Below are positions 8,008 through 17,156 of a stretch of 64,000 nucleotides of DNA, piece by piece. The notes under the pieces were generated by a model. That model saw only the letters and a program-made list of their open reading frames with translations. It was not told where the DNA came from and ran no database searches. A program made the position numbers and the translations under genes. Origin of the DNA: UBA5072 sp963822145 (lineage in GTDB: Bacteria > Bacteroidota > Bacteroidia > Bacteroidales > UBA10428); NCBI GenBank assembly GCA_963822145.1, contig CAWGGG010000003.1:62001-126000 (forward strand). Reading direction: 5' to 3'. Each line of letters opens with the position of its first letter. Position 1 is the first letter of the stretch.

Positions 8008-9975
8008 TTATTGGATTTGTTGTAGTACGGAATTGTTAATTACCACAGAATACCTGGCCCTGAGGGTTGCAATCCACTGCTGTTCAAGAAAATTCTGATA
8101 ATCAGCCGTTATCTGACCCCGTATCTCCCCGAAGGATTTTGGGGCAGGCGGCAGAATACGGTTTACAAAAACCAGCTGGATATTCTTGTTGTCCCGGAAC
8201 TCACTGATGGATCCTCCTTTCCAGGTAAATTCACCAACGGGAAGTTTCTCACCCTGTTCATATAGGCGATCTGTGATCTCTATACAGGCCAAAGTATCCT
8301 GGCCGCAGATTGCTTTCCTCATTTCAGCAGCCGACCAGTTCATGTCAGCTCGTTTCTTGGCCAGTTTCCGGGTCAGCTTGAGATAAGTTTCATCCTGCAG
8401 GGTATATCGGGAGATATCAGCACGTTCCTTCCACTGGTAATCGTTCCTGTGCGTGTCATAAAAAGCCCTCAGTCCGGCGGTATCGCTTACTGCTTTGCTC
8501 CAGACCATGCTGTCCATGATATTGAAAAGCAAGATGCCATCATGGTATTCCTCCATGAGATATTTGAATTCGGGGTATTTTGTTTCCAGTTGCCCCTTTT
8601 CATATCCGAGCAATTCCTGATTGATCAGCTCAGTGCATTTCCGTTCCACAAGGTCTTCAAGCGGCTCACTGGCGCGGTAGCGTTTGGTTTGAACAACAAA
8701 ATCGGCCAGTTGTTTCTGGGTATATTCCTGGTTGCCTATAGTGAAAACAGGTTCAATCAGATCACCGGCAATGGCCACGTTCCAGTTCCCTCCATAAACC
8801 GAGCTGTCCATCAGGGAAGCCAAACCCGATATATTCTGAGGATAGACCAGGAGACCACTTTCCTTTTTAATCCGGTTGATCATGGCTGCTTCAATTATTT
8901 TACCGCGCTCATCAGCCATAATACGCTCCTCGAGCTGGGATTTCACCTGTGCAAAAGGGGCTATGGGCCGCTTGGCCTCCATTCTGAAAATATGCCAGCC
9001 ATAATCCGACTGCACCGGGAGTGTATAACTGCCGCTGTCGTGAAGGGCAAAAACCAGCTCTTCAATATCTGGAGGGAGTTCCCCGGAACGGAACCAACGC
9101 ATCTGTCCTCCGTTTTTTGATGAGCCGGCATCTTCTGAATACTGCCTGGCCACATCGGAAAACAAGCCTCCATGCTGTAAAAGCCGGTAACAAGTATCGA
9201 TTTTGTTCTTTGCCTTTTCCTGCATTTCACGGCTGTCATTCCTGCCAGCCCTGATCATGATATGAGCCAGTTTGATCTCTCCCAGCGCCGGTCTTTTATC
9301 GTTGAGCCGGATAATGTGATATCCGTAGCGCGACCTCACCGGCTGTGATATTCCTCCAACCTGGAGATGATAAGCGGCATCCTCAAAAGGAAGTACCATG
9401 GCCAAACCGGAAAACCAGCCCAGCCGCCCTTCATTTACCTTTGCAGAAGGATCGTCGGATTCCTCCCGTGCTATTTTCTCAAAAGATTCTCCGTTCAACA
9501 AACGATTACGGATGTCCAGTATCCTTATGTAGGCTGCCAGGGTATCAGCCGGAGCGGGATTGGCCGGTAGTTTAACCATTATGTGACTGGCATTGACCTC
9601 GTTCACAGTCCGGTAGTATGCCTCCTGAAGCAGGCTGTCGATCAGCCTGCGGTCCTGCAGGTAAGGTTTTGCAAGTTGTTCCCGGTAACCGGCCAGCTCT
9701 GTTCTGAAAGCGGCAGCTGTATCATAGCCGAGCTTGGTGGCTTCATGCACCTTAAGCTTGAAATTGATGAAAAGCTCCAGGTATTCCGCGGCAGGTTTGT
9801 TTTCAAATCCCTCTATATTGCTGTTTTTAAGATACACCCTTTCAAATTCCGAACGCATTACCGGTTGGTTATCCAGGGTAAACAGGATCTCGTCCTGCGA
9901 AAAAGCATGCAGCGGAAGCATGAGCAGCAACCACAAATAAAAGGGTGATTTTTTCATGTTTCGGGGTAAATTCAT
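8008..9975 (-). CDS. Large SurA-type peptidyl-prolyl isomerase, two PpiC domains
   Basis: 655 residues. A signal peptide (KKSPFYLWLLLMLPLHAFSQ) precedes a SurA N-terminal helical segment with a long run of chaperone helices. Two parvulin domains follow: one with ASHIMVKLPANPAP, ESDDPSAKVNEGRLGWFSG and RYGYHIIRL, another with LAHIMIRAGRNDS, YSEDAGSSKNGGQMRWF and DYGWHIFRM. A long C-terminal helical extension follows. The start ATG at 9975 overlaps the guaB stop by one base (TAATG), and a second ATG at 9957 is possible. The predicted role is periplasmic folding of outer-membrane proteins. Confidence 0.87.
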   Translation of the reverse strand: MNLPRNMKKSPFYLWLLLMLPLHAFSQDEILFTLDNQPVMRSEFERVYLKNSNIEGFENKPAAEYLELFINFKLKVHEATKLGYDTAAAFRTELAGYREQLAKPYLQDRRLIDSLLQEAYYRTVNEVNASHIMVKLPANPAPADTLAAYIRILDIRNRLLNGESFEKIAREESDDPSAKVNEGRLGWFSGLAMVLPFEDAAYHLQVGGISQPVRSRYGYHIIRLNDKRPALGEIKLAHIMIRAGRNDSREMQEKAKNKIDTCYRLLQHGGLFSDVARQYSEDAGSSKNGGQMRWFRSGELPPDIEELVFALHDSGSYTLPVQSDYGWHIFRMEAKRPIAPFAQVKSQLEERIMADERGKIIEAAMINRIKKESGLLVYPQNISGLASLMDSSVYGGNWNVAIAGDLIEPVFTIGNQEYTQKQLADFVVQTKRYRASEPLEDLVERKCTELINQELLGYEKGQLETKYPEFKYLMEEYHDGILLFNIMDSMVWSKAVSDTAGLRAFYDTHRNDYQWKERADISRYTLQDETYLKLTRKLAKKRADMNWSAAEMRKAICGQDTLACIEITDRLYEQGEKLPVGEFTWKGGSISEFRDNKNIQLVFVNRILPPAPKSFGEIRGQITADYQNFLEQQWIATLRARYSVVINNSVLQQIQ

Positions 9976-11444
9976 TACCGGCTGTAATTGGGAGCCTCAC
10001 GTGTTATGGCAACATCATGGGGGTGGCTTTCTGCAACACCCGAAGAGGTAACCCGCACAAAACTGGCATTCATTAGATCGGGTATACTTTCGGCGCCACA
10101 ATACCCCATACCGGCCCGGAGACCTCCGATCATCTGATATACCACTTCAGACAGGGAACCTTTGAAAGGAACCTGTGCAACAATACCTTCCGGAACCAGC
10201 TTTTTAATATCCTCTTCGGGATCCTGGAAGTATCGGTCGCCCGAACCCTGCTGCATGGCTTCAATGGAACCCATTCCCCTGTAGGATTTGTACTTGCGTC
10301 CGTTGTAAATGATGGTTTCGCCCGGAGATTCCTCCACACCTGCAAACAATGAACCCGCCATTATGGAGCTGGCACCGGCCGCGATGGCTTTCACCATATC
10401 CCCCGAATAACGGATACCTCCGTCGGCTATAATGGGCACCCCTGTGCCTTTTAGAACACTGGCCACGTTAAAAATTGCCGATAACTGGGGAACTCCCACA
10501 CCCGCAATGACCCTGGTGGTACAGATGGATCCGGGTCCAATGCCTACCTTGACGCCGTCGGCCCCGGCATTGAGCAGGGCTAAAGCAGCTTCGGCCGTAG
10601 CTATGTTGCCTACAATAATGTCGAGATTGCTGAATTTCTTTTTTGCCTTTTTCAGGGTTTCAATTACGCCCAGAGAATGTCCGTGTGCCGTGTCGATTAC
10701 GATGGCATCCACATCGGCTTTGACGAGCGCCTCGATCCTGTCATAGGTGTCTTTGGTGACACCCACTGCGGCAGCAACCCTTAACCTGCCCATGTGATCC
10801 TTGCAGGCATTGGGTCGGTCCTTGGCTTTGGTGATATCCTTGTAGGTAATCAGACCGATCAACCGGTTGTTATCGTCTACTACCGGCAGCTTTTCAATCT
10901 TATGATTCTGAAGAATATCAGCAGCCTTTTCCAGATCGGTTTCCTGTCTTGTGGTAATCAGGTTCTCACTGGTCATAACTTCCCTTAAGGGCCTGCTCAT
11001 CTTCTGCTCGAACCTCAGGTCGCGATTGGTTACAATGCCCACCAGTTTATGCTGACCGTCCACGACGGGAATACCGCCAATCTTGTATTCTTTCATGAGG
11101 TTGAGAGCATCCCCGACATTGGCACCGGGTCTGATAGTAATGGGATCAAAGATCATCCCGTTCTCTGCACGTTTCACCGTTTTAACGTGCTTTGCCTGAT
11201 CTTCAATGCTCATGTTCTTATGGATAACGCCCATCCCTCCCTCCCGGGCTATGGCGATTGCCAGGGTAGCCTCGGTGACCGTATCCATGGCTGCGGATAT
11301 GATAGGAGCATTGAGTGAAATATTGCGGGTAAGCTGCGTAGCGATACTCACATCACGGGGTAATACCTTTGAATAACCTGGTACCAGCAGCACATCATCA
11401 AATGTCAAAGCTTCAAATATGATCTTATCGGAGAGGTTTTTCAT
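9975..11444 (-). CDS. guaB: IMP dehydrogenase
   Basis: 489 residues, full length. It oxidises IMP to XMP with NAD+, the committed step of GMP synthesis. The catalytic loop GIGPGSICTTRVIAG places the nucleophilic cysteine at residue 308. A tandem CBS pair interrupts the barrel (for example RPLREVMTSENLITTRQ and AADILQNHKIEKLPVVDD). The C-terminal flap with SYRGMGSIEAMQQGS is present. It is the first gene of the minus-strand run leading into the three SurA-like genes and is coupled to the first by a one-base stop/start overlap. Confidence 0.97.
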   Translation of the reverse strand: MKNLSDKIIFEALTFDDVLLVPGYSKVLPRDVSIATQLTRNISLNAPIISAAMDTVTEATLAIAIAREGGMGVIHKNMSIEDQAKHVKTVKRAENGMIFDPITIRPGANVGDALNLMKEYKIGGIPVVDGQHKLVGIVTNRDLRFEQKMSRPLREVMTSENLITTRQETDLEKAADILQNHKIEKLPVVDDNNRLIGLITYKDITKAKDRPNACKDHMGRLRVAAAVGVTKDTYDRIEALVKADVDAIVIDTAHGHSLGVIETLKKAKKKFSNLDIIVGNIATAEAALALLNAGADGVKVGIGPGSICTTRVIAGVGVPQLSAIFNVASVLKGTGVPIIADGGIRYSGDMVKAIAAGASSIMAGSLFAGVEESPGETIIYNGRKYKSYRGMGSIEAMQQGSGDRYFQDPEEDIKKLVPEGIVAQVPFKGSLSEVVYQMIGGLRAGMGYCGAESIPDLMNASFVRVTSSGVAESHPHDVAITREAPNYSR

Positions 11445-11505
11445 GACGGTAATTATAAATGGTGCGAAATTACAAAAAAAGAAGTAATATTGATATATAA
11501 GGCTT

Positions 11506-13413
11506 ATGAAAACAGATTACCTCATAACGCTTGAAAAATACTGGGGATACAGTTCCTTCCGCCCCTTACAGGAGGACATCATCCAATCGGTTCTGTCGGG
11601 AAAGGATACCCTGGGCCTCATGCCTACTGGGGGTGGAAAATCCCTGACTTTTCAGGTACCGGCGATGACTGTCCCGGGGTTATGCCTGGTGATCACCCCC
11701 CTCATTGCCCTTATGAAAGATCAGGTTGAAAATCTGAAAAAGCTGCAGATTAAGGCTGTTGCCATTCATTCCGGCTGCACACGTGAGGAAATCGAAATTG
11801 CCTTGAACAATTGCCTGTACGGTGGCTATAAATTCCTGTATGTATCCCCCGAACGCCTGGGCTCCGATCTCTTTCGAATGCGTTTCCAGGAAATGCCCGT
11901 TAGTCTCATTACTGTTGATGAAGCCCATTGCATTTCGCAATGGGGCTATGATTTTCGTCCCTCCTACCTGAAGATTGCGGAATTGCGCCCATATCACCCG
12001 CAGGTTCCGGTGCTCGCCATCACAGCCACCGCCACCAGGCATGTGGTTGAGGATATACAGCAAAAACTGCTGTTTCGTGAAAAGAAAGTACTCAGAACCA
12101 GTTTCAGACGTGAAAACCTGGTTTATGCGGTCAAATATTCCGAAAACAAGGACCGCGATTGTGTTGACATGGTGAAGAAGCTCAAAGGCAACGGTATTGT
12201 TTATGTCCGCAGCCGCCGGAAAAGCGTTGAAATTGCCAGGTTCCTCAGTCAGGAAGGCATTTCGGCGGCATACTACCATGCGGGATTGGATCACCAGGTG
12301 AGAAATGAGGTACAGCAAAGCTGGACAGTCGGAAAAACAAGGGTTATTGTAGCCACCAATGCCTTTGGTATGGGCATCGATAAAGCTGATGTCCGTTTTG
12401 TCATTCACGTTGACCTGCCCGATTCACCCGAAGCATATTTCCAGGAAGCAGGGCGGGCTGGCCGTGATGGCGGAAAATCATTTGCTATCCTGCTTTCCTC
12501 ACCTTCCGACAGTGCTGCAGTCAGCCAGCGCATACAGGTGAATTTTCCCGATATAGCCAGCACGAAGAGCACCTATTCGGCTTTATGCAATTATTTGCAG
12601 ATTCCGGTGGGATCCGGCAAGGGATTATCCTACGACTTTGATATCAATGATTTTGCACGCTCCTACAGGCTTTCAGTGTTTTCCGCGTTCAGCAGCCTTA
12701 AAATCCTCGAACTGGAAGGATATCTCGAACTTACTGAAGAGATCAACAATCCATCCCGGATCAAATTCCTGCTGAATCGCGATGATCTTTACAGGTTTCA
12801 GGTCTCAAACTCCCGTTTCGATGCCTTCATTAAGCTGCTGCTGCGATCTTATACTGGTGTGTTCACCGAGTACACCACTATTGATGAAACCCTGCTCGCC
12901 AAAAGGGCGAACGTGGACCAGGATATTGTGCGGCAGTATCTCAGTAAGCTGGTAACGCTGGGCGTAATCAGCTACCTTCCACAGAAACGATCGCCCATGG
13001 TTGTATTTTTCGAAGAGCGGCTGGACGAAAAATCCATTTATATATCCAGGGAGAATTACCAGACCCGAAAGGAAAGGTATACGGAACGTACCAATGCCAT
13101 GCTGCAGTATTCAGTAAGCAGGGACGTCTGCCGGAGCCGGATGCTGCTGAATTATTTCGACGAACCGGGTTCTCAGGCATGCGGTGAATGTGATGTGTGC
13201 AAAATGAGAAAGGAATCGGAGCTGAAGCAGGAGGACTTTGAAATGCTGCGCGAGGAAATTTTCGCGGTGCTGGCCCTGGTACCCCTGACTCCCGAACAGC
13301 TTTTTGAACGCATTCCCGCTGATCATGACCGGCTGATTGAAGTGGTGCAGTGGTTGCTCGATAACGACCTGCTCCGCTACAACAGTGAACACCAGCTTTA
13401 CCTCCACAAATAG
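11506..13413 (+). CDS. recQ: ATP-dependent DNA helicase RecQ
   Basis: 635 residues, a 3'-5' superfamily 2 helicase for recombination and fork repair. Walker A is MPTGGGKSLTFQVPA, the DEAH box is at residues 138-141 (VDEAHCISQWGYDFRPSY), and motif VI reads QEAGRAGRDG. The RecQ C-terminal zinc site is visible near the end (CRSRMLLNYF, then CGECDVC). The winged-helix domain is followed by only a short tail, so an HRDC domain seems absent, as in several Bacteroidota RecQ paralogues. It is divergent from guaB and convergent with nadE. Confidence 0.95.
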   Translation: MKTDYLITLEKYWGYSSFRPLQEDIIQSVLSGKDTLGLMPTGGGKSLTFQVPAMTVPGLCLVITPLIALMKDQVENLKKLQIKAVAIHSGCTREEIEIALNNCLYGGYKFLYVSPERLGSDLFRMRFQEMPVSLITVDEAHCISQWGYDFRPSYLKIAELRPYHPQVPVLAITATATRHVVEDIQQKLLFREKKVLRTSFRRENLVYAVKYSENKDRDCVDMVKKLKGNGIVYVRSRRKSVEIARFLSQEGISAAYYHAGLDHQVRNEVQQSWTVGKTRVIVATNAFGMGIDKADVRFVIHVDLPDSPEAYFQEAGRAGRDGGKSFAILLSSPSDSAAVSQRIQVNFPDIASTKSTYSALCNYLQIPVGSGKGLSYDFDINDFARSYRLSVFSAFSSLKILELEGYLELTEEINNPSRIKFLLNRDDLYRFQVSNSRFDAFIKLLLRSYTGVFTEYTTIDETLLAKRANVDQDIVRQYLSKLVTLGVISYLPQKRSPMVVFFEERLDEKSIYISRENYQTRKERYTERTNAMLQYSVSRDVCRSRMLLNYFDEPGSQACGECDVCKMRKESELKQEDFEMLREEIFAVLALVPLTPEQLFERIPADHDRLIEVVQWLLDNDLLRYNSEHQLYLHK

Positions 13414-13463
13414 CCGGCCCCTGTCCCTTTTACCCGCCGAAGCTTCAGCGCAGGAGGGCGTCC
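13414..13463. terminator. Palindromic spacer between convergent recQ and nadE
   Basis: The 50-base tail-to-tail spacer contains GCCGAAGCTTCAGC, a near-perfect palindrome around AAGCTT, and CCCCTGTCCCTTTT, which resembles the GGGAC repeat family read from the nadE side. No clear T-tract follows, so a bidirectional terminator is possible but not certain. Confidence 0.35.
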
Positions 13464-15116
13464 CTAATACTTTGCCACCAGAGGCATTTTCCGTCCGGGA
13501 CCAAAAGCTTTTGTAGAAATCCTCAGCATCGGGGGCGTCTGAAACCGCTTGTATTCGTTCTGATTGACGAGCCGGATTGATTTTTCAACTATCTGCGGAT
13601 CAAATCCCATCTGGATGATCTCAACAGCTGATTTTTTCATTTCAATATACTGAAAGAGCACCCGGTCGAGAATTTCATATTCCGGGAGTGAATCCGAATC
13701 TTTCTGGTAGGGACGCAATTCAGCCGAAGGCGGCTTGCTGATAGAATTTGCCGGTATGATCTCGCGATCGCGGTTAATATAAGCCGCCAGGCGGTATACA
13801 TCAGATTTGTATACATCACCGAGCACGGAAAGACCACCGCACATATCTCCGTATAGGGTGCCATAGCCCACCGCCGCCTCACTCTTGTTGGAGGTATTCA
13901 GCACCATGGGACCAAACTTGTTAGACAGGGCCATGAGCAGGTTGCCCCGGACCCTTGCCTGGATGTTCTCCTCTGTAATGTCCTCGGGCACGCCCCTGAA
14001 TACTGGTGTCAGGGAATGCATATACTGGGCATAAACCTCCCGGATATCGACAATCTCGTACCGGACACCCAGATTGCGGGCCAGGGTTACAGCGTCGGTC
14101 ACCGAATGTTCGGAAGAATACTGCGAAGGCATCAGCATGGCCCTCAGGTTTGAGGAACCCAACGCCCGTGCTGCCAAAACAAGGGTGACCGCAGAATCGA
14201 TCCCACCGGAAAGGCCTACTATAGCTGACTTCAGACCGGTTTTTTCAAAATAATCACGGATGCCCAGTACCAGGGCATCGTGTATAAGCGATATTTCCGT
14301 GTGATCGGGAATTTCAATGGATTCAGCTGATGCGGCCAGAACCTCCCCGGTATTGTAAACGCAAAAATCTTCCTCAAAAAGTTTCATCCGGCTGATGATC
14401 CCGGAAGGATTTACCACCATGGAACCCCCGTCAAAAACCAGGTCGGTATGGGCGCCCACCTGGTTGACATAATAAATGGGTACCTTATACCGGGAAGCAT
14501 TATCGGTAAGGATCCCGGATTTGATTTCACCCTGCAAATAGGAAAAGGGCGAGGCAGCAATGTTGATCACCAGGTCGGGACAAAGTCCTGTTAGCCGGTC
14601 CATGGGGCATACCCCGTAAAGCCTGTCTTTCCCGTAACCGGTAAGCGTGGGCTGTTCGTACCATAGATCCTCGCAAATGGTAATGGCTATATTAAAGCCT
14701 TTGAAGGTAATCAGACTGAATTCAGTATTCTGTTCAAAATAACGGTACTCATCAAAAATATCATAAGTAGGCAGCAGGGTTTTGTTAATGACATGCTGAA
14801 TATTACCGCCGGCCATAAAAAAAGCCGAGTTGAACAGGTTCTTGCCCACGGGATTCGTATTGACCGAAGGCCCTCCGACAATGGCCGCAATCCCATGACA
14901 TTCGGAAGCGATCTGCTGCAGGTTGCTTTCACATTGGTCAACAAAATGTTTGTATTCCAGCAAGTCGTGCGGCGGGTAACCACAAACGGAAAGTTCGGAA
15001 AAAACCACGAGCGCTGCCTTTTCCTGGCGTGCCCTGCGGATGGAACGGACTATCTTCTCATGATTTTCTTCAAATGCACCAATGGTGTAATTAAGCTGTG
15101 CTAATGCGATTTTCAT
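13464..15116 (-). CDS. nadE: Glutamine-dependent NAD+ synthetase
   Basis: 550 residues. The N-terminal nitrilase-type glutaminase domain (about 1-265) has the cysteine nucleophile in ITICEDLWYEQP at residue 148 and the Glu in VVFSELSVCGYPP. The C-terminal synthetase domain has the PP-loop VGLSGGIDSAV near residues 300-308 and NTSNKSEAAVGYGTLYGDM. It makes NAD+ from deamido-NAD+, ATP and glutamine. It starts 10 bases after the barrel gene upstream. nadE next to gldB is a known Bacteroidota arrangement. Confidence 0.96.
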   Translation of the reverse strand: MKIALAQLNYTIGAFEENHEKIVRSIRRARQEKAALVVFSELSVCGYPPHDLLEYKHFVDQCESNLQQIASECHGIAAIVGGPSVNTNPVGKNLFNSAFFMAGGNIQHVINKTLLPTYDIFDEYRYFEQNTEFSLITFKGFNIAITICEDLWYEQPTLTGYGKDRLYGVCPMDRLTGLCPDLVINIAASPFSYLQGEIKSGILTDNASRYKVPIYYVNQVGAHTDLVFDGGSMVVNPSGIISRMKLFEEDFCVYNTGEVLAASAESIEIPDHTEISLIHDALVLGIRDYFEKTGLKSAIVGLSGGIDSAVTLVLAARALGSSNLRAMLMPSQYSSEHSVTDAVTLARNLGVRYEIVDIREVYAQYMHSLTPVFRGVPEDITEENIQARVRGNLLMALSNKFGPMVLNTSNKSEAAVGYGTLYGDMCGGLSVLGDVYKSDVYRLAAYINRDREIIPANSISKPPSAELRPYQKDSDSLPEYEILDRVLFQYIEMKKSAVEIIQMGFDPQIVEKSIRLVNQNEYKRFQTPPMLRISTKAFGPGRKMPLVAKY

Positions 15117-15126
15117 AGGGCCGTTA

Positions 15127-15783
15127 TCAAAAGAATATCCCCAGGCGTAAGGTAAGATAATTCAGAGTTGCTTTGTGACTGTCTTTGGACAGAACGTCGA
15201 TAAAACCGCCGTTGAAGAATAAACCCGCCGTAAGGGAAGTCTGACCACCAATATTATACTCCAGGCCCCCGCCAAAGAAGTAAGACATACTGAACAGGTT
15301 GATCTCATCGGAAATGTTATCCTTCGACAATTCGTTGTCGGTGGAAGAAGCTTTAGATCCTATATTAAACTGCGGGGTAACGCCCATTTGGGCAAAATAG
15401 GTGAAATACCCGATCTCGTTTGTTTTTAATTTGAGTGCCACAGGCAGGTTCAGATAGGTGAGGTTATAGGCAACCGTTGACCCGGCCTCTACCAATACAC
15501 GACTTTGATCGCCCGTGGATATGTAAATCGAATCCTTGTACATCAGGTTACCTCCCAGTTTTGAAATGGAAAACCCGCTGACAAGAGCGTATTTCTCAGC
15601 AAAATAGTATTCTGTTATCAGGCCACCGCTGAATCCCAGCCGGCCCCCATCTTTTTCAATGCCATTTGTTTTCGGGGAGAACCAGGTAACTATGGGATCG
15701 AGGTTCACCCCAAGGCGAAACTTACTTTGGGCAAATACAACTGAAACGTTCAGCAGAATCAGAATAACGAATACTTTCTTCAC
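15127..15783 (-). CDS. Small outer-membrane beta-barrel, PorT-type family
   Basis: 218 residues from a GTG at 15783, giving signal peptide KKVFVILILLNVSVVFAQ. The longest frame begins at 15849, but a promoter -7 element (TAAATTTG on the minus strand, 15810-15817) lies inside that extension, so the GTG start is preferred. The mature part has eight or so amphipathic strands (FRLGVNLDPIVTWF, GRLGFSGGLITEYYF, LTYLNLPVALKLKT, YFAQMGVTPQFNIG, YLTLRLGIFF) typical of the outer-membrane barrel family that includes PorT. I cannot tell whether it is the type IX secretion PorT itself; the surrounding gldB is suggestive only. Confidence 0.72.
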   Translation of the reverse strand: MKKVFVILILLNVSVVFAQSKFRLGVNLDPIVTWFSPKTNGIEKDGGRLGFSGGLITEYYFAEKYALVSGFSISKLGGNLMYKDSIYISTGDQSRVLVEAGSTVAYNLTYLNLPVALKLKTNEIGYFTYFAQMGVTPQFNIGSKASSTDNELSKDNISDEINLFSMSYFFGGGLEYNIGGQTSLTAGLFFNGGFIDVLSKDSHKATLNYLTLRLGIFF

Positions 15784-15809
15784 AACAGACAGTTTTAGAT
15801 TAGTTGTTC

Positions 15810-15817
15810 CAAATTTA
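15810..15817 (-). promoter_or_regulatory. -7 promoter element for the 15.1-15.8 kb barrel gene
   Basis: TAAATTTG read on the minus strand, matching TAnnTTTG. Transcription would begin around 15803, leaving about 20 bases before the GTG start. A TTTG lies upstream but at a slightly long spacing (about 23 bases). Confidence 0.5.
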
Positions 15818-15946
15818 TACCAGTTCCGGTAAATAGAAAACAAAACCAAGCTAATATTACGTCAGTAAAAAAATTTTGTCCGTGTGCTTTTTGAGATTAC
15901 TTTTATGCTCTGCGAAGGTTACTAATTAACTTTTGGAACTTCCGGC

Positions 15947-16951
15947 ATGAAAAAGATAACGAACTGGCTCCTTCTTGCAGTTTTATTGGCCGCTGCTGCT
16001 TGTAAGCATGATCCGTTCAGGATCAATACCGCTGACATCCGTGCGGATGTCCGCCTCTACCGTTTCGAAAAAGCACTATTCTCCGCTGATCCTGCTGCCG
16101 TAGAACAATACATACCACTGTGGGAAAAAGAGTATGGCGTTTTTTTCAACCATTTTTGCTATGTGATGAACCTTGGAAGTATTGAAGATTCAGGATTCCC
16201 CGAGCGACTCAGGCTGTTTATTACCGATCACAGCAATTTTCTCATTTACAAACGTACCCTGGAGGTTTTTCCTGATCTCGACACCTTGACCGCCAACCTG
16301 GAAGATGCATTCAGACATTACAGATTCTATTTTCCGGATAAGCCGGTGCCCCGCGTCATTACCTTCGTGTCGGGCTTTAATCAGGCAGCCATAACCGATG
16401 ACAGCTTGCTGGCCGTGGGGCTCGACCGTTACCTGGGGGTGCATGAAATTCTTTACAGCCAGGCCGGTATTTACAACTACCTTCTGGCCAACATGCACCC
16501 TAAAAAAGTACTGTCGGATTGCATGCAATTTTGGGGAGAAACGGAATTCCCGTTCAACGATTCTGTGAATAACCTGATAGCACATATGATATACCAGGGA
16601 AGGCTTCTGTACTTCACGCACGCGATGCTCCCTGAGCAACCGGATACCCTCAACTGGGGCTTTACTTCTAAGGATCTGGACTATTTTCAGTCCGCTGAGA
16701 AATCCATGTGGGCCTATCTTGTTGAAAAGAAGTTGCTGTTCAGCACAGACCGCCTTACGATTGATAAATTCATACTTCCGGGACCGTTCACCAGGGATTT
16801 CGGCAGGGGATCACCCGCACGTGCCTCCGTATGGATTGGATACAGGATCGTGCAATCTTACATGAAGCGACGTAAAGATATTACGCTCCAGACACTTATG
16901 GAAGAAAAGGACTACATGATGATACTGAATCAGAGTGCGTATAATCCGTAA
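15947..16951 (+). CDS. gldB: Gliding motility lipoprotein GldB
   Basis: 334 residues with a lipobox (LLAAAAC) and a mature start KHDPFRINTADIRADVRLYRFE. The family hallmarks are all present in order: RVITFVSGFNQAAITDDSLL, VGLDRYLGVHE, the MIYQGRLLYFTHAMLP segment, and PGPFTRDFGRGSPARASVWIGYRIV. GldB is an essential envelope lipoprotein of gliding Bacteroidota and is also kept in non-gliding relatives, where its job is unclear. It is divergent from the barrel and nadE genes. No gldC follows; instead a repeat array and an aminopeptidase gene come next. Confidence 0.92.
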   Translation: MKKITNWLLLAVLLAAAACKHDPFRINTADIRADVRLYRFEKALFSADPAAVEQYIPLWEKEYGVFFNHFCYVMNLGSIEDSGFPERLRLFITDHSNFLIYKRTLEVFPDLDTLTANLEDAFRHYRFYFPDKPVPRVITFVSGFNQAAITDDSLLAVGLDRYLGVHEILYSQAGIYNYLLANMHPKKVLSDCMQFWGETEFPFNDSVNNLIAHMIYQGRLLYFTHAMLPEQPDTLNWGFTSKDLDYFQSAEKSMWAYLVEKKLLFSTDRLTIDKFILPGPFTRDFGRGSPARASVWIGYRIVQSYMKRRKDITLQTLMEEKDYMMILNQSAYNP

Positions 16952-16968
16952 AAAGGTTGTATAGTTAT

Positions 16969-17143
16969 GCAGTCGTGCAGTCGTGCAGTCGTGCAGTCGT
17001 CTAGTCGTGCAGTCGTGCAGTCGTGCAGTCTTGCAGTCTTGCAGTCGCACATTAGCATATTGGCACATTAGCATATTGGCACATTAGCATATTGGCACAT
17101 TAGCATATTGGCACATTGGCACATTGGCACATTGGCACATTGT
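16969..17143. repeat. Composite tandem repeat: B' and A' modules
   Basis: Ten 8-base units close to GCAGTCGT (16969-17048) are followed by four 16-base units CACATTAGCATATTGG (17048-17111) and four 8-base units close to CACATTGG (17112-17143). The array begins 17 bases after the gldB stop and ends 13 bases before the aminopeptidase start. Both modules recur at 40.2 and 62.4 kb. There are no unique spacers, so this is not a CRISPR array. Confidence 0.95.
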
Positions 17144-17156
17144 TTTAATATCAATA

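Noticed and set aside
8449..9120. A 223-residue plus-strand open frame.
   Set aside because: It is a shadow of the large SurA-type gene.
11680..12408. A 242-residue minus-strand open frame.
   Set aside because: It is a shadow of recQ in the region encoding the helicase core.
16969..17143. Possible CRISPR array because of regular direct repeats.
   Set aside because: Units are contiguous 8- or 16-mers with no unique spacers and there are no cas genes nearby. The same holds for 40169-40446 and 62350-62502.
17124..17156. Upstream TTG start of the aminopeptidase giving an N-terminus MAHWHIVLISI.
   Set aside because: It lies inside the repeat array; the ATG at 17157 gives a normal signal peptide.
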